64,000 nt of DNA from positions 123,666-187,665 of the forward strand of contig NZ_JAJOMB010000022.1 of the NCBI RefSeq assembly GCF_021129305.1. Reading direction: 5' to 3'. Positions 23,192 to 32,453 of this stretch are shown here, piece after piece. The stretch is from Kineosporia babensis (GTDB lineage Bacteria; Actinomycetota; Actinomycetes; Actinomycetales; Kineosporiaceae). The notes beneath the pieces were generated by a model. It was not told the origin of the DNA. It made no database searches and worked only from the letters and a program-made list of their open reading frames with translations. The translations under genes were made by a program, and so were the position numbers. Numbering within the stretch: the stretch's first letter is position 1; every line of letters begins with the position of its first letter.

Positions 23192-25116
23192 CGACGACCC
23201 CTCCGGGCGCCGGGGTTTCCGGTGTGCCCCGCCAGCCCGGTCCGTCACCCATGGCTGGGCGCCGCCGGCTGGGCGACGTCCTGGTCGAGTCGGGCCTGCT
23301 CACACCCGAGCAGCTCGAGATGGCGCTGAACGAGCAGCGCCGCCCCGACGCCCCGCGCCGCCGCCTCGGCCAGGTGGTCTCGGACCTGCGCCTGGCCACC
23401 GAACGCGACGTCGCCGAGGCCCTGGCCAAGCTGCTCGGGCTGCAGATCGTCGACCTCTCCCGGACCATGCCCGCCCCCGACGTGGTGCGTCTGCTGCCCC
23501 GCGCGGTGGCCGAGCGCACCCGCGTCCTGGTGCTCGACCGCACCCCCAAGGGCCTGCTGGTGGCCGCGGCGGACCCGACCAACGTGCTCGCGCTCGACGA
23601 CGTGAAGCTCTACACCCGCAGCGCGGACATCACGGTGATGGTCGCCACCGACAGCCAGATCCGTGACCAGCTGGCCCGGGCCTGGTCGCTGGGGTCCGAC
23701 TCCAGCGCGGTCTCGATGGCCGAGGAGAGCGTCGAGGAGGACGAGGCCGACCTCTCCGGGATGGCCGGCAGCACCGACGACGACGCCCCGATCGTCAAGC
23801 TGGTGAACCGGATCTTCGGCGACGCAGTCCGGCTGCGGGCCTCCGACATCCACGTCGAGGTGCAGCGTGAGGTGCTGCGGGTGCGCTACCGGATCGACGG
23901 TCTGCTGCGCGACGTGATGAACGCGCCGCGCCGGATCGCCACCTCGGTGATCAGCCGGATCAAGATCATGTCGGGTCTGGACATCTCCGAGCGCCGGATC
24001 CCGCAGGACGGCCGGACCCGGATCGTGGTCGAGGGGATGGCGATCGACTGCCGGATCTCGACGCTGCCCAGCCTGCACGGCGAGAAGGTGGTCATTCGGC
24101 TGCTGACCCGCGGCGACGAGATACCCAGCCTGGCCCAGCTCGGTTTCGAGCCGGACCAGCTGGCCAGCTTCGAGGCCTCGCTGGCCGTGCCGCAGGGCCT
24201 GGTGCTGATCACCGGGCCGACCGGATCCGGTAAGACCAACACCCTGTACTCGGCGATCGCGCAGATCAGCGATCCGGAGAAGAACATCGTCACGCTCGAG
24301 GACCCGGTCGAGGTGCAGCTGCCGGGGATCACCCAGGTCGGCGCGAACGCCAAGATCGGGATGACCTTCGCGGCCGGCCTGCGCTCGATCCTGCGGCAGG
24401 ACCCGGACATCATCCTGGTCGGTGAGGTGCGGGACGAGGAGACCGCCGAGCTGGCGCTGACCGCCTCGATCACCGGTCACCTGGTGCTGACCACGCTGCA
24501 CACCAACTCGGCGGTGGCCGCGCTGACCCGGCTGGTCGACATGGGGGTCGAGCCGTTCCTGGTGGCCTCGTCGCTGACCTGCGCGATCGCCCAGCGGCTG
24601 GTGCGCACCCCGTGCGTGTCCTGCCGGGCGCCCTACCGGCCCAGCGCGGAGACGATCACCCTGCTCGGGCTGCTGCCCTCCGACCTGGAGGGCGCCACCC
24701 CGATGAAGGGCACCGGCTGCCCGGAGTGCGGCGGCACCGGCTACAAGGGCCGGACCGCGGTGTACGAGGTGCTGGTGGTCAACGACACCATGCGCAAGGT
24801 TCTGATGCAGGACGCCAGTGAGGCCGCGATCTCGGCCGCCGCCCGCGAGGCCGGCATGGCCACGCTGCGCGCCTCCGGGCTGCTCAAGGCCCGGCACGGC
24901 AAGACCACCTACGAGGAAGTCATCCGGGTCACACAGTCCGACGCCACCGAGACCCACGCCTGCCCCAAGTGCGGCAAGCACGTCGAGGAGGACATGGTGG
25001 TCTGCCCCTACTGCGCCACCAACCTCGACCGTGGGCACTGCCAGCACTGCGGCAAGTCGGTCCAGGCCGAGTGGAACGTGTGCCCCTACTGCCGCAACGG
25101 CTTACCCCGGCACTAG
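23188..25116 (+). CDS. pilB: GspE/PilB-type secretion ATPase with C-terminal double zinc ribbon
   Basis: The 642-residue ATPase powers assembly of type IV pili or type II secretion pseudopili. It has an N-terminal MshEN domain (about residues 27-130), the catalytic GspE/PilB domain with Walker A GPTGSGKTN near residue 343, an Asp box LEDPVE, Walker B IILVGEVRDEETAE and His box GHLVLTTLHTN, and the zinc-binding CVSC...CPECGGTGYKG loop. Unusually, about 45 C-terminal residues add two more ribbons (CPKCGKHVEEDMVVCPYC and CQHCGKSVQ...CPYC). No pilin, PilC or PilM genes are adjacent. Coupled to DUF1003 by a GTGA overlap; the stop shares CTAG with the convergent GAF gene. Confidence 0.9.
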   Translation: MTTTPPGAGVSGVPRQPGPSPMAGRRRLGDVLVESGLLTPEQLEMALNEQRRPDAPRRRLGQVVSDLRLATERDVAEALAKLLGLQIVDLSRTMPAPDVVRLLPRAVAERTRVLVLDRTPKGLLVAAADPTNVLALDDVKLYTRSADITVMVATDSQIRDQLARAWSLGSDSSAVSMAEESVEEDEADLSGMAGSTDDDAPIVKLVNRIFGDAVRLRASDIHVEVQREVLRVRYRIDGLLRDVMNAPRRIATSVISRIKIMSGLDISERRIPQDGRTRIVVEGMAIDCRISTLPSLHGEKVVIRLLTRGDEIPSLAQLGFEPDQLASFEASLAVPQGLVLITGPTGSGKTNTLYSAIAQISDPEKNIVTLEDPVEVQLPGITQVGANAKIGMTFAAGLRSILRQDPDIILVGEVRDEETAELALTASITGHLVLTTLHTNSAVAALTRLVDMGVEPFLVASSLTCAIAQRLVRTPCVSCRAPYRPSAETITLLGLLPSDLEGATPMKGTGCPECGGTGYKGRTAVYEVLVVNDTMRKVLMQDASEAAISAAAREAGMATLRASGLLKARHGKTTYEEVIRVTQSDATETHACPKCGKHVEEDMVVCPYCATNLDRGHCQHCGKSVQAEWNVCPYCRNGLPRH

Positions 25117-25580
25117 TTCGCCCGGAGCAGCCGGCCCAGTTGCTGCGAGACCTCGGCCGAGAGCACGCTCAACTCCGCCACCTGCTCGTCCGTCCACACC
25201 CGGGGCTTGTGGTCGATCGCGCACAGGGCCCCCACCACCCGGCCGTCGGACAGCAGCGGCACGCCCGCGTAGGCGATCACCCCGAGGTCCATGATCGCCA
25301 GGTTCTTGGCCACCAGCGGGTCGTCATGGGCGTTGGTCACCACGAAGGGCGCGCCGGAGGTGACCACGTGCTGGCAGAACGAGTGGGTCAGCGGCGTCCA
25401 GCGCTCCGTCAGCCAGGGTTCGGCCAGGCCGAACACGCCCGGCAGGGCCTGGCCCTCCTCGTCGACCAGCGACACCAAGGCCACCGGGCTGTTCAGGCGC
25501 TGGGCCGTACGCAGGCACAACACATCCAGATCAGGTACTGCACCCGCCGGTAGCGGGGTTCGTGGCGGTAGCTCCACCAC
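25113..25580 (-). CDS. Stand-alone GAF-domain protein
   Basis: This 155-residue protein is a single GAF sensor domain: VALVSLVDEEGQALPGVFG, SFCQHVVTSGAPFVVTNAHDD, IAYAGVPLLSDGRVVGALCAID. No output domain is attached, as in bacterial GAF proteins of the type found next to phosphodiesterases and kinases. Ligand and partner are unknown. GTG or ATG near 25580 gives the full domain. The 3' end overlaps the pilB stop by four bases (CTAG). Confidence 0.85.
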   Translation of the reverse strand: MVELPPRTPLPAGAVPDLDVLCLRTAQRLNSPVALVSLVDEEGQALPGVFGLAEPWLTERWTPLTHSFCQHVVTSGAPFVVTNAHDDPLVAKNLAIMDLGVIAYAGVPLLSDGRVVGALCAIDHKPRVWTDEQVAELSVLSAEVSQQLGRLLRAN

Positions 25581-25755
25581 ACCTCCAAATCGGTACGACC
25601 AGCCCGTTTCCCCCGGCCGGCCGCGGTCCCGTTATCTCAGGCTCCCCCTGGCCCGAGCACCATCCTGAGGCAGATCGGCCGATCGCGCGCGCCGAATCGT
25701 TATCAACCAGGTTGCTGAGGACACCCTTCCGTCCGGGGTGCCCGGCCGCGCGGAA

Positions 25756-25768
25756 TACAGTGGCGGTA
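25756..25768 (+). promoter_or_regulatory. -10 box for leaderless mrp mRNA
   Basis: TACAGT at 25756-25761 lies six bases before the ATG at 25768, with no ribosome site in between. Confidence 0.5.
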
Positions 25769-26898
25769 TGTCAGCGCCGCTGCTTGATGCCGTCCACGCC
25801 GCCCTCGCCACCGTCAACGACCCCGAGATCCGTCGCCCGATCACCGAACTCGACATGGTCGAATCGGTCGACATCGACGGCTCGACCGTGTCGGTCCGGG
25901 TGCTGCTGACCGTGGCCGGCTGCCCGATGCGGGATCGGCTCACCCAGGACACCAAGGCCGCCGTCGGCGCCGTGGCCGGGGTGTCGCAGGTCGAGGTGGA
26001 CCTCGGCGTGATGTCCGACGAGCAGCGTGGCAACCTGCGCGAGAAGCTGCGCGGCGGACAGGTCACCAAGGAGAACCCCTTCACCCGGCCCGGTTCCCTG
26101 ACCCGGATCTACGCCGTGGCTTCCGGCAAGGGCGGGGTAGGCAAGTCCTCGGTCACGGTCAACCTGGCCGCGGCCATGGCGGCCGAAGAGCTCTCCGTGG
26201 GTGTGCTCGACGCCGACGTCTACGGTTTCTCCGTACCCCGGATGCTCGGTGTCGACCGGCCGCCCACGCGGATGGACGACATGATCCTGCCGCCCGTCTC
26301 GCAGGACGTGAAGGTCATCTCGATCGGCATGTTCGTCCCGGGCAACCAGCCGGTGGTCTGGCGCGGGCCGATGCTGCACCGTGCTCTGGAGCAGTTCCTC
26401 ACCGACGTGTTCTGGGGCGACCTGGACGTGCTCCTGCTCGACCTTCCGCCCGGCACCGGTGACATCGCGATCAGCACCGCCCAACTGCTGCCCACCGCCG
26501 AGATCCTGGTGGTCACCACGCCGCAGCAGGCCGCCGCCGAGGTGGCCGAGCGGGCCGGCTCGATCGCTCTGCAGACCAAGCAGCAGGTGGTCGGCGTGGT
26601 TGAGAACATGTCCTGGCTGGAGCAGCCCGACGGTACCCGGCTCGAGCTCTTCGGTTCCGGTGGCGGTCAGGCGGTAGCCGACTCCCTCGGTGAGGCGATC
26701 GGGGCTCCGGTGCCGCTGCTTGGCCAGATCCCGCTCGACGTCTCGCTGCGTGAGGGGGGCGACGGTGGCGTGCCGGTCGTGCGCTCCAACCCCGACAGCG
26801 CGGCTTCGCAGGCGCTCATCGCGGTGGCCCGCAAGCTGGGTAAGCGGGCCCGTGGGTTGTCGGGTCGTTCGCTCGGGTTGACTCCCGCGGGTCGCTGA
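25768..26898 (+). CDS. mrp: Mrp/NBP35-family Fe-S carrier ATPase
   Basis: The 376-residue protein combines an N-terminal MIP18/DUF59 domain (about residues 5-85, with LTVAGCPMRDRL) and a deviant Walker A ATPase (SGKGGVGKSSVTVNLA near residue 120, DADVYGFS, LLLDLPPGTGDI). Such proteins carry or insert Fe-S clusters. The CxxC seen in many Mrp proteins after ENMS is absent (SWLEQPDGTRLE), as in other actinobacterial members. The start is ATG 25768 with a likely leaderless transcript. It faces tatB across a strong bidirectional terminator. The mycobacterial orthologue is Rv1229c, near tatB and sigE. Confidence 0.92.
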   Translation: MSAPLLDAVHAALATVNDPEIRRPITELDMVESVDIDGSTVSVRVLLTVAGCPMRDRLTQDTKAAVGAVAGVSQVEVDLGVMSDEQRGNLREKLRGGQVTKENPFTRPGSLTRIYAVASGKGGVGKSSVTVNLAAAMAAEELSVGVLDADVYGFSVPRMLGVDRPPTRMDDMILPPVSQDVKVISIGMFVPGNQPVVWRGPMLHRALEQFLTDVFWGDLDVLLLDLPPGTGDIAISTAQLLPTAEILVVTTPQQAAAEVAERAGSIALQTKQQVVGVVENMSWLEQPDGTRLELFGSGGGQAVADSLGEAIGAPVPLLGQIPLDVSLREGGDGGVPVVRSNPDSAASQALIAVARKLGKRARGLSGRSLGLTPAGR

Positions 26899-27070
26899 AA
26901 AGCTTTTCCGGAACGGGTGCGGCCACCATCGGCGCACCGGCGCGACTTGGGTGGCCACGGACGTCCCCAGTTGGCGGCTCGTTGCTCTGAGTGGCGGTCG
27001 GTGCTCGTGCCCGGCTCTCGCCATTTTGTTTCCGACGGCGGTGGCCGGGTGACGTAGTCGGCCGGCGGGT

Positions 27071-27108
27071 ATGCGAAAGGCCCGGGAATTCTCCCGGGCC
27101 TTTCGCAT
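27071..27108. terminator. Bidirectional terminator between mrp and tatB
   Basis: ATGCGAAAGGCCCGGGA at 27071-27087 pairs perfectly over 17 bp with the complement at 27092-27108 around ATTC. The stem has AAAGG and CCTTT flanks, giving a T-run on either strand. It sits between the convergent mrp and tatB genes. Confidence 0.88.
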
Positions 27109-27128
27109 GTGCTGTTCTAGGGCCTTTC

Positions 27129-27569
27129 CTAGGTGGCGTCCGGATCGAACGCGGGCGCCCCACCCGGAGTGGGCGGTTTCGGGTCTCCGGCCGCCGGTGT
27201 CGGCCGGGAACCACCGGCCGACCCGTTCATCCGGGCCTGCTTGCCGTCCAGATCGGGATTCATCGTGTCCCGGTTGTAGCCGTTCTCCTTCAGGCCCAGC
27301 GGGTCGTCCGGGTCCCAGGCGTCCGAGAGCGCGTCCCGCACGATCCTGCGCGGGTCGTACTGGCGCGGATCGAGCTTCTGCCAGTCGATCTCGTCGAACT
27401 CCGGACCGATCTCCTCGCGCACCTGCTTCTGGGCGCCCTGGGCCATCGCCCGCAGTTGCCGGACCAGACGGGCCAGCCCCTGGGCGTACTCCGGAAGGCG
27501 TTCCGGGCCGAGGACGACCGCAGCCACCGCCAGGAGCACGATGAACTCGGCCGGATTGATACCGAACAC
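27129..27569 (-). CDS. tatB: Sec-independent protein translocase subunit TatB
   Basis: The 146-residue protein has the Tat A/B architecture: an N-terminal membrane helix (FGINPAEFIVLLAVAAVVLGPERLPEY, with the conserved Glu and the hinge) followed by an amphipathic helix (GLARLVRQLRAMAQ) and a long hydrophilic tail. The LGPERLP motif and length fit TatB rather than TatA. TAGTCT (27576-27581, minus strand) lies six bases upstream of GTG 27569, so the mRNA is probably leaderless. The place next to htrA/sigE matches mycobacterial Rv1224. Confidence 0.9.
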   Translation of the reverse strand: MFGINPAEFIVLLAVAAVVLGPERLPEYAQGLARLVRQLRAMAQGAQKQVREEIGPEFDEIDWQKLDPRQYDPRRIVRDALSDAWDPDDPLGLKENGYNRDTMNPDLDGKQARMNGSAGGSRPTPAAGDPKPPTPGGAPAFDPDAT

Positions 27570-27663
27570 AACGCGAGACTAGGCCGTACCGGACGGAACT
27601 CCAACCGTCCGGTATTCCGTTCGAGTCACGCCGGCCCCGGCGGTGTTCCCGGCGCCGCGACGC

Positions 27664-30600
27664 TCAGTCACTGGACGCACTGAGTTTCACCTTCACTTCC
27701 TCTTCCTTGCCCCCGCCCCGGCGGATGGTCAGGGTGACCGTGTCGCCCGGCTTCTCGGCCCGGATCGCCACGATCAGCTCGTCCGGGGCGGTCACCGGGC
27801 GGCCGTTGAACTTGGTGATCACGTCGCCCGGCTCGATCCCGGCCTGGTCGGCCGGGCCACCCGGAGTGACCGGCTCCTGGCCCTGGCGGGCCTCCTGGTT
27901 CACCAGCACGCCCTCGCCGGCGTAGGTCGGGTCGAGGGTGACGCCGATGATCGGGTGGTCGGCCTTGCCGGTCTGGATCAGCTGCTCGGCGGTGCGCTGG
28001 GCCTGGTTGCTGGGGATCGCGAAGCCCAGGCCGATGCTGCCGCCGGTGGCGTCGGTGGTGCCCGGCACCCGGGCGATCGCCGAGTTCACCGCGATCACGT
28101 GCCCGGCCGCGTTGACCAGCGGGCCGCCGGAGTTGCCGGGGTTGATCGCGGCGTCGGTCTGGATCGCGTTGATGAAGGCCGGGCTGTCACCCTCGCCCGC
28201 CGCGACCGGGCGGTTCAGCGCGCTGACGATGCCGGTGGTGACCGTGCCGGTCAGGCCCAGCGGGGCGCCGATCGCCACCACCGGGTCGCCCACCTGCACC
28301 TCGTCGGAGTCACCGAACGAGAGCTCGCGCAGACCCTTGGCCTTGACCTTGACCACGGCCAGGTCGTACGAGGCGTCGGCGCCGACCAGCGTGCCCTTGG
28401 CCTGGGTGCCGTCCTGGAAGACGACCTGGATGTCCGGGCTGCTGCCCCCGGCGCCGGCATCGCCCCCGTCGCCGGAGACCACGTGGTTGTTGGTCAGGAT
28501 GTAGCCGTTCTCGGCGTCGACCACGAAGCCGGAGCCGGTGCCCTGCGACTGCCCGGCCACCACCTCGAGCGAGACCACGCTGGGGGTGACCGCGGACGCG
28601 ACGGTGGTGACCTCGCCGGACGTCTGGTTACGGTCGTCCTTCACCGGCTCGGGCAGCGACACCGTGGGAGCGCGGCCGTCGGCGTCCGCAACATCGTCGT
28701 AGAGCGCGCTACCCCCGAAGCCTCCCAAGACCCCGGCCAGCAGACCCACACCCAGAGCGGCTGCGATCAGGGACGCGCGGCCCGAGGCCTTGCCGTTGGG
28801 ACGGCCGGGCGGCATCGGCGGCGGTGGGCCCCAGGCCGGCTGGAGGCCGGGGATCAGCGGGTCGCCGCTGTTGCCGGCAGGGTTGTTGCCAGCAGGGTTG
28901 CCAGCACTGTTGTTACCGGTGTTGTAGCTGCCGGCGTTGAAACCGCCGGTGTTGTAGCCACCAGCGCTGAAGCCACCGGTGTTCTGGCCGCCAGGGTTCT
29001 GGCCGTTTGCGTTCTGGCCGCCCGGGCTGAAGCTGCCGGTGTTGTAGCCACCTGAGCTGTAGCCGCCAGTGTTGAAACCGCCCGAACTGTAGCCGCCGGT
29101 GTTGTAGCCACCCGAGTTGTAGCCGCCCGTGTTGTGGCCGCCGCTGCCGTAGCCGAGTGGTCCGGCGCCGGGATAGGCGCCCTGGTTCGGGTTCTGAGTG
29201 CTCTGGGGGTTCTGGGGATTGGCGCCGGAGCGGGCCTCGCCCAGGTCGGCCGTCCAGGAACCGGTGGAAGAACCGCTCGGCGAAGACCATCCACCCTGGC
29301 TGCCCTGACTCGAACCGCCCTGACCGCTCTGGCCCTGACCGCCCTGCGCCTGACCGCCGTGGCTCGAACCACCCTGACCGCTCTGGCCCTGACCGCCCTG
29401 CACCAGACCGCTCTGGCTCGAACCACCCTGAGCACTCTGGCCAAGGCTGTCCTGCGCCTGGTTGCCCTGGCTCGGACCGCTCTGCACCAGACCGCCCTGG
29501 ACCTGACCGCTCTGCGTCTGACCGCTCTGCGTCTGACCGCTCTGCGCCTGAACGCCCTGGCTCAAACCGCCTTGGCCGCTCTGGCCTTGGCCGGCCTGAC
29601 TCGAACCGCCCTGACCACCCTGGCCCTGGCTGCCCTGCATCAGACCGCCCGGTGCCTGGCTGCCCTGACTCGGACCACCCTGACCGCTCGAGCCACCCTG
29701 GGCCTGGCTGTTCTGCGCCTGACCGGGCTGCCCCTGGCTCCCTGACGTGTTCTGGGAGTAGCCGGATTGCCCGCCACCTGAAGCGGCCGGGTAGGCCCCG
29801 TAGTGCTGCCCCTGGCTCTGCTGGTCCGGCCTGCCCACCGTCTCGTTCGGCGAGGTCTGGTCCGCCGACTCCGCTCCGGCGTCCCTGGCCGCCGACGAGG
29901 GCGGTTGCGCCTCGCCCGTCTTCTGATCGTGCTCGTGGTTTCCGAACCCGCCACTGCCCTGTGCCGACTGACTCAACGCCGCATCCCGTTCCTGCACCGA
30001 GGCTTCACCCGACTCGCTGCCACCCTGACCCGCGGACGGACCGAACTGGCCCTGTCCGTAACGACTCTCACCCGACTGCACCGAGCCGCACTGCCCCGGA
30101 CCGGCCTGTTCCCGACCGGCCGGCTGCTGACCCGACGACCCCGAACCGGACTGGCCCTGGCCGTAACCACTCTGCGCGGAAGAGCCCGGCCCGTAACCGC
30201 TTTGACCCGGACCACTCTGGCCGTAGCCGCTCTGGCCCTGGCCGTAACCGCTCTGACTTTGGCCGAAACCGCCCGGGCCGGACTGCCCGGCGCCGTAACC
30301 ACTGAGACCAGGCTGGCCTGGCTGCCCCGGGCGCGGCGGGTAGGCCGGCCACGCGGGAGCTTCCACCCGCTGCCCAGACGAACTCGGAGTAGCTGCGCCG
30401 CCCGGAACAGACGACTGCCCGCTCAGCGAAGGCTGCGAACCATCCGGGCGGGCGTACTGGTTCTGCTGCGGGGAGCGCTCAGCCAGTGGCGCTTCCTGAC
30501 CCGCATTCGTTTGATCCCCAGGCGCTCGACCGGCGTCCGGCTGGGTCTGGCTCGACTCACCGCCGTGACCAACTGCCGGACGCTCTGCGGTGGCATCGTC

Positions 30601-30699
30601 CGGATCCGCGGCGCGTCCTGCTCCCGGCCCCGCCGGTCCGGTCTGCGGCGCCCAGTAGACCTGCTCGTCCTTCTGCGACGGCTGGTCCTTGTCAGTCAT
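27664..30699 (-). CDS. htrA: HtrA-family serine protease with a very long disordered N-terminus
   Basis: The 1011-residue protein is a membrane-anchored periplasmic-type HtrA protease. The membrane helix is at about residues 640-660, the trypsin-like domain carries His in TNNHVVSG (about 738), Asp in SYDLAVVKV (about 780) and Ser in GNSGGPL (about 856), and a PDZ domain follows (about 905-1000, with GGPADQAGIEPGDVITKFNG). Before the helix are about 620 residues rich in Gly, Gln, Ser and Asn, with QSGQ, QGGSSQ and GGYNTGGY repeats. HtrA proteins usually have 30-150 residues there. ATG at 30699 follows GAGGAG. The gene is 258 bases downstream of rseA and belongs to the SigE stress circuit. Confidence 0.92.
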   Translation of the reverse strand: MTDKDQPSQKDEQVYWAPQTGPAGPGAGRAADPDDATAERPAVGHGGESSQTQPDAGRAPGDQTNAGQEAPLAERSPQQNQYARPDGSQPSLSGQSSVPGGAATPSSSGQRVEAPAWPAYPPRPGQPGQPGLSGYGAGQSGPGGFGQSQSGYGQGQSGYGQSGPGQSGYGPGSSAQSGYGQGQSGSGSSGQQPAGREQAGPGQCGSVQSGESRYGQGQFGPSAGQGGSESGEASVQERDAALSQSAQGSGGFGNHEHDQKTGEAQPPSSAARDAGAESADQTSPNETVGRPDQQSQGQHYGAYPAASGGGQSGYSQNTSGSQGQPGQAQNSQAQGGSSGQGGPSQGSQAPGGLMQGSQGQGGQGGSSQAGQGQSGQGGLSQGVQAQSGQTQSGQTQSGQVQGGLVQSGPSQGNQAQDSLGQSAQGGSSQSGLVQGGQGQSGQGGSSHGGQAQGGQGQSGQGGSSQGSQGGWSSPSGSSTGSWTADLGEARSGANPQNPQSTQNPNQGAYPGAGPLGYGSGGHNTGGYNSGGYNTGGYSSGGFNTGGYSSGGYNTGSFSPGGQNANGQNPGGQNTGGFSAGGYNTGGFNAGSYNTGNNSAGNPAGNNPAGNSGDPLIPGLQPAWGPPPPMPPGRPNGKASGRASLIAAALGVGLLAGVLGGFGGSALYDDVADADGRAPTVSLPEPVKDDRNQTSGEVTTVASAVTPSVVSLEVVAGQSQGTGSGFVVDAENGYILTNNHVVSGDGGDAGAGGSSPDIQVVFQDGTQAKGTLVGADASYDLAVVKVKAKGLRELSFGDSDEVQVGDPVVAIGAPLGLTGTVTTGIVSALNRPVAAGEGDSPAFINAIQTDAAINPGNSGGPLVNAAGHVIAVNSAIARVPGTTDATGGSIGLGFAIPSNQAQRTAEQLIQTGKADHPIIGVTLDPTYAGEGVLVNQEARQGQEPVTPGGPADQAGIEPGDVITKFNGRPVTAPDELIVAIRAEKPGDTVTLTIRRGGGKEEEVKVKLSASSD
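28855..30300 (-). repeat. Low-complexity coding repeats in htrA
   Basis: Two blocks of short degenerate repeats encode the htrA N-terminus: 28880-29160 (GGYNTGG-type units) and about 29280-30300 (SGQ, QGGxSQ and GYGQ units, such as SGYGQGQSGYGQ). They are in frame, interspersed with Ser and Gln codons, and are likely to vary in length. Confidence 0.75.
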
Positions 30700-30957
30700 C
30701 CCTGCTCCTCGCGGGTGGTGCTCATGGACGTGCGGCCAACGGCCGGTTTTCGGCCGAGCTCAACTCTGGCACGTCTACCTGAGTGCGGCGCATCGGACAC
30801 CGCCTTCAGACCTGACTCGAGCCAGATGTCGCACCTTCATACACCGGTCTTACCCGCGGCCGAACGACCGCCCAGTTCCGCAGCTGCGCCCCGCGAAGGT
30901 CTGGCGCAGCCGAGGTTCTGGTCATTACCGGAACTCCTCGCCGGTACCCGGCCCGGC

Positions 30958-31542
30958 TCAGCGACCGCCGAGGACGGACCAGCTGTTCTGCGAATCCCAC
31001 GGTGTGACATCGGCGGTGGCGAAGTGCCGCACCACGAAGCTGTCCACCGGTGTGACCACGTCGGCCGGGCTGACCGCGTAGCTGGCCACCCCACCCGCGA
31101 CCCCGGCCCCGACCAGACAGGCCGCACCGACCAGGGTGGCGGCGACCCGGCGCTGCGGCCGGCTCATCCGGGCCCGGCGCTGGTCGAAGGTGAGGTTCTT
31201 GCGGCTCGGCGGCGGCGGGCCGGCGAAGACCTGCACCTCCGGCCGGGCCGGGCGCACGCTCACGCCCGGCGACACGTAGGCGGGCCGGGGGCTGCCGGGC
31301 ACGTGCTCGCGCCGGGGCGGCAGCGGACCGGCCGGGCCGCCCAGGTCGAACAGGTTGCGCAGCAGGGCGTCACCCGGCTCCGGAACCGTCAGGCTGGCCA
31401 GACGCTGCTTCATCAGCCGCTCGATCTCGAGCGCGTCCCGGCAGTCCTGACACTCGGCGAGATGCCTGAGCGCACGGTCGGCGGCGGCACCCTCGAGTTC
31501 GCCGTCGACCAGCTCGCTCAGACGTCCACCGAGATGGCTCAT
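30958..31542 (-). CDS. rseA: Zinc-type anti-sigma factor (RseA-like)
   Basis: The 194-residue protein begins with a ZAS/zf-HC2 anti-sigma domain carrying the H-x3-C-x2-C metal motif HLAECQDC (about residues 27-34). A Pro/Arg-rich linker, and a membrane helix at about residues 135-157 ([25 protein letters not shown]) follow, so it is membrane-bound with a short extracytoplasmic tail. It binds and inhibits SigE, from whose gene it is separated by a four-base ATGA overlap. Mycobacterial RseA (Rv1222) occupies the same site next to sigE and htrA. Confidence 0.9.
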   Translation of the reverse strand: MSHLGGRLSELVDGELEGAAADRALRHLAECQDCRDALEIERLMKQRLASLTVPEPGDALLRNLFDLGGPAGPLPPRREHVPGSPRPAYVSPGVSVRPARPEVQVFAGPPPPSRKNLTFDQRRARMSRPQRRVAATLVGAACLVGAGVAGGVASYAVSPADVVTPVDSFVVRHFATADVTPWDSQNSWSVLGGR

Positions 31543-32366
31543 TGAGTCACCTGCTCACCGGGCGCGGTGACGGTGGCCTCGGTGCTGTTCAGATCCGCGA
31601 AGACCGGCGGGGCCGGACGGCGGTGCGCCAGCTCCTCGCGCAGCAGGGCCCGGCCACGGTGGATCCGCGAGCGCACGGTGCCCAGCTTCACGTCCAGCGT
31701 GGCGGCGATCTCCTCGTAGGACAGACCCTCGATGTCGCAGAGCACGACCGCGGCCCGGAAGTCCGGCGGCAGGGCGTCGAGCGCCCGCTGCACGTCGTAG
31801 TCCAGGTTGTTGTGCTCCCAGGCCCGCTCCGGGCCGGCCTCGCGACCGGGCAGCCGGTCGGTGACCTCGTCGGTCAGGTTGTCGAACCGGATCCGCTGCT
31901 TGCGCCGGGCCTGGTCGAGGAACAGGTTGGTGGTGATCCGGTGCAGCCAGCCCTCGAACGTGCCGGGGGTGTAGGAGGACAGCGACCGGAAGACCCGGAC
32001 GAAGACCTCCTGGGTAAGGTCCTCCGCATCGTGCTGGTTGCCGGTCAGGCGGTAGGCCAGGCGGTAGACCCGGGCCGAGTGCTCGCGGACGATCTCGTCC
32101 CAGCTCGGCGGCGTCCACGCGACCTCGGCGGGAGCCACCGCGGCGGCGACGACCGCAGCAGGCGCAGCCGCGCGCTGCTCGACAAGCGGAACGCTGGACG
32201 GTTCGGACGACTTCGGTGCCTCGTGCGGCAACCCGGACCCTTCGGACGGAGCGAGACGTGATTCACCCACGCCGCGGCCCGCCCGGTCCTGCGTGCGGCC
32301 TCGACCGAACAGCCTCAGCGGGAACGAACCCGCAGGCATCGCGTACGCCGACACCCTGCCTCCCAT
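31539..32366 (-). CDS. sigE: ECF sigma factor SigE
   Basis: The 275-residue protein is an extracytoplasmic-function sigma factor. After a variable 80-residue Pro/Ala-rich N-terminus, region 2 carries [20 protein letters not shown] and FVRVFRSL, and region 4 has [24 protein letters not shown] with the helix-turn-helix [16 protein letters not shown] at 32366 is the conventional start; GTG at 32354 sits after GGGAGG and is an alternative. It directs RNA polymerase to GGAAC-type promoters in envelope stress, and a fitting promoter precedes it. Overlaps rseA by four bases; the methyltransferase is divergent, as in mycobacteria. Confidence 0.93.
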   Translation of the reverse strand: MGGRVSAYAMPAGSFPLRLFGRGRTQDRAGRGVGESRLAPSEGSGLPHEAPKSSEPSSVPLVEQRAAAPAAVVAAAVAPAEVAWTPPSWDEIVREHSARVYRLAYRLTGNQHDAEDLTQEVFVRVFRSLSSYTPGTFEGWLHRITTNLFLDQARRKQRIRFDNLTDEVTDRLPGREAGPERAWEHNNLDYDVQRALDALPPDFRAAVVLCDIEGLSYEEIAATLDVKLGTVRSRIHRGRALLREELAHRRPAPPVFADLNSTEATVTAPGEQVTQ

Positions 32367-32426
32367 CCTCGCTCACGGTTCGGGCTTCTTGCCACTCACC
32401 TGAGCGCCTCTCACTCAACTGGTCCC

Positions 32427-32453
32427 AACGCGCCACTCGGATGACGCGTTCCC
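32427..32453 (-). promoter_or_regulatory. Candidate ECF (SigE-type) promoter of sigE
   Basis: On the minus strand GGGAAC at 32453-32448 and CGTT at 32430-32427 are separated by 17 bases, matching the SigE-type consensus (GGAAC, about 17, CGTT). The start would lie some 50 bases upstream of the sigE ATG, implying autoregulation. Confidence 0.55.

Noticed and set aside
27643..29055. A 470-codon frame on the + strand over htrA
   Set aside because: It is antisense to the protease domain and has no recognisable protein features.
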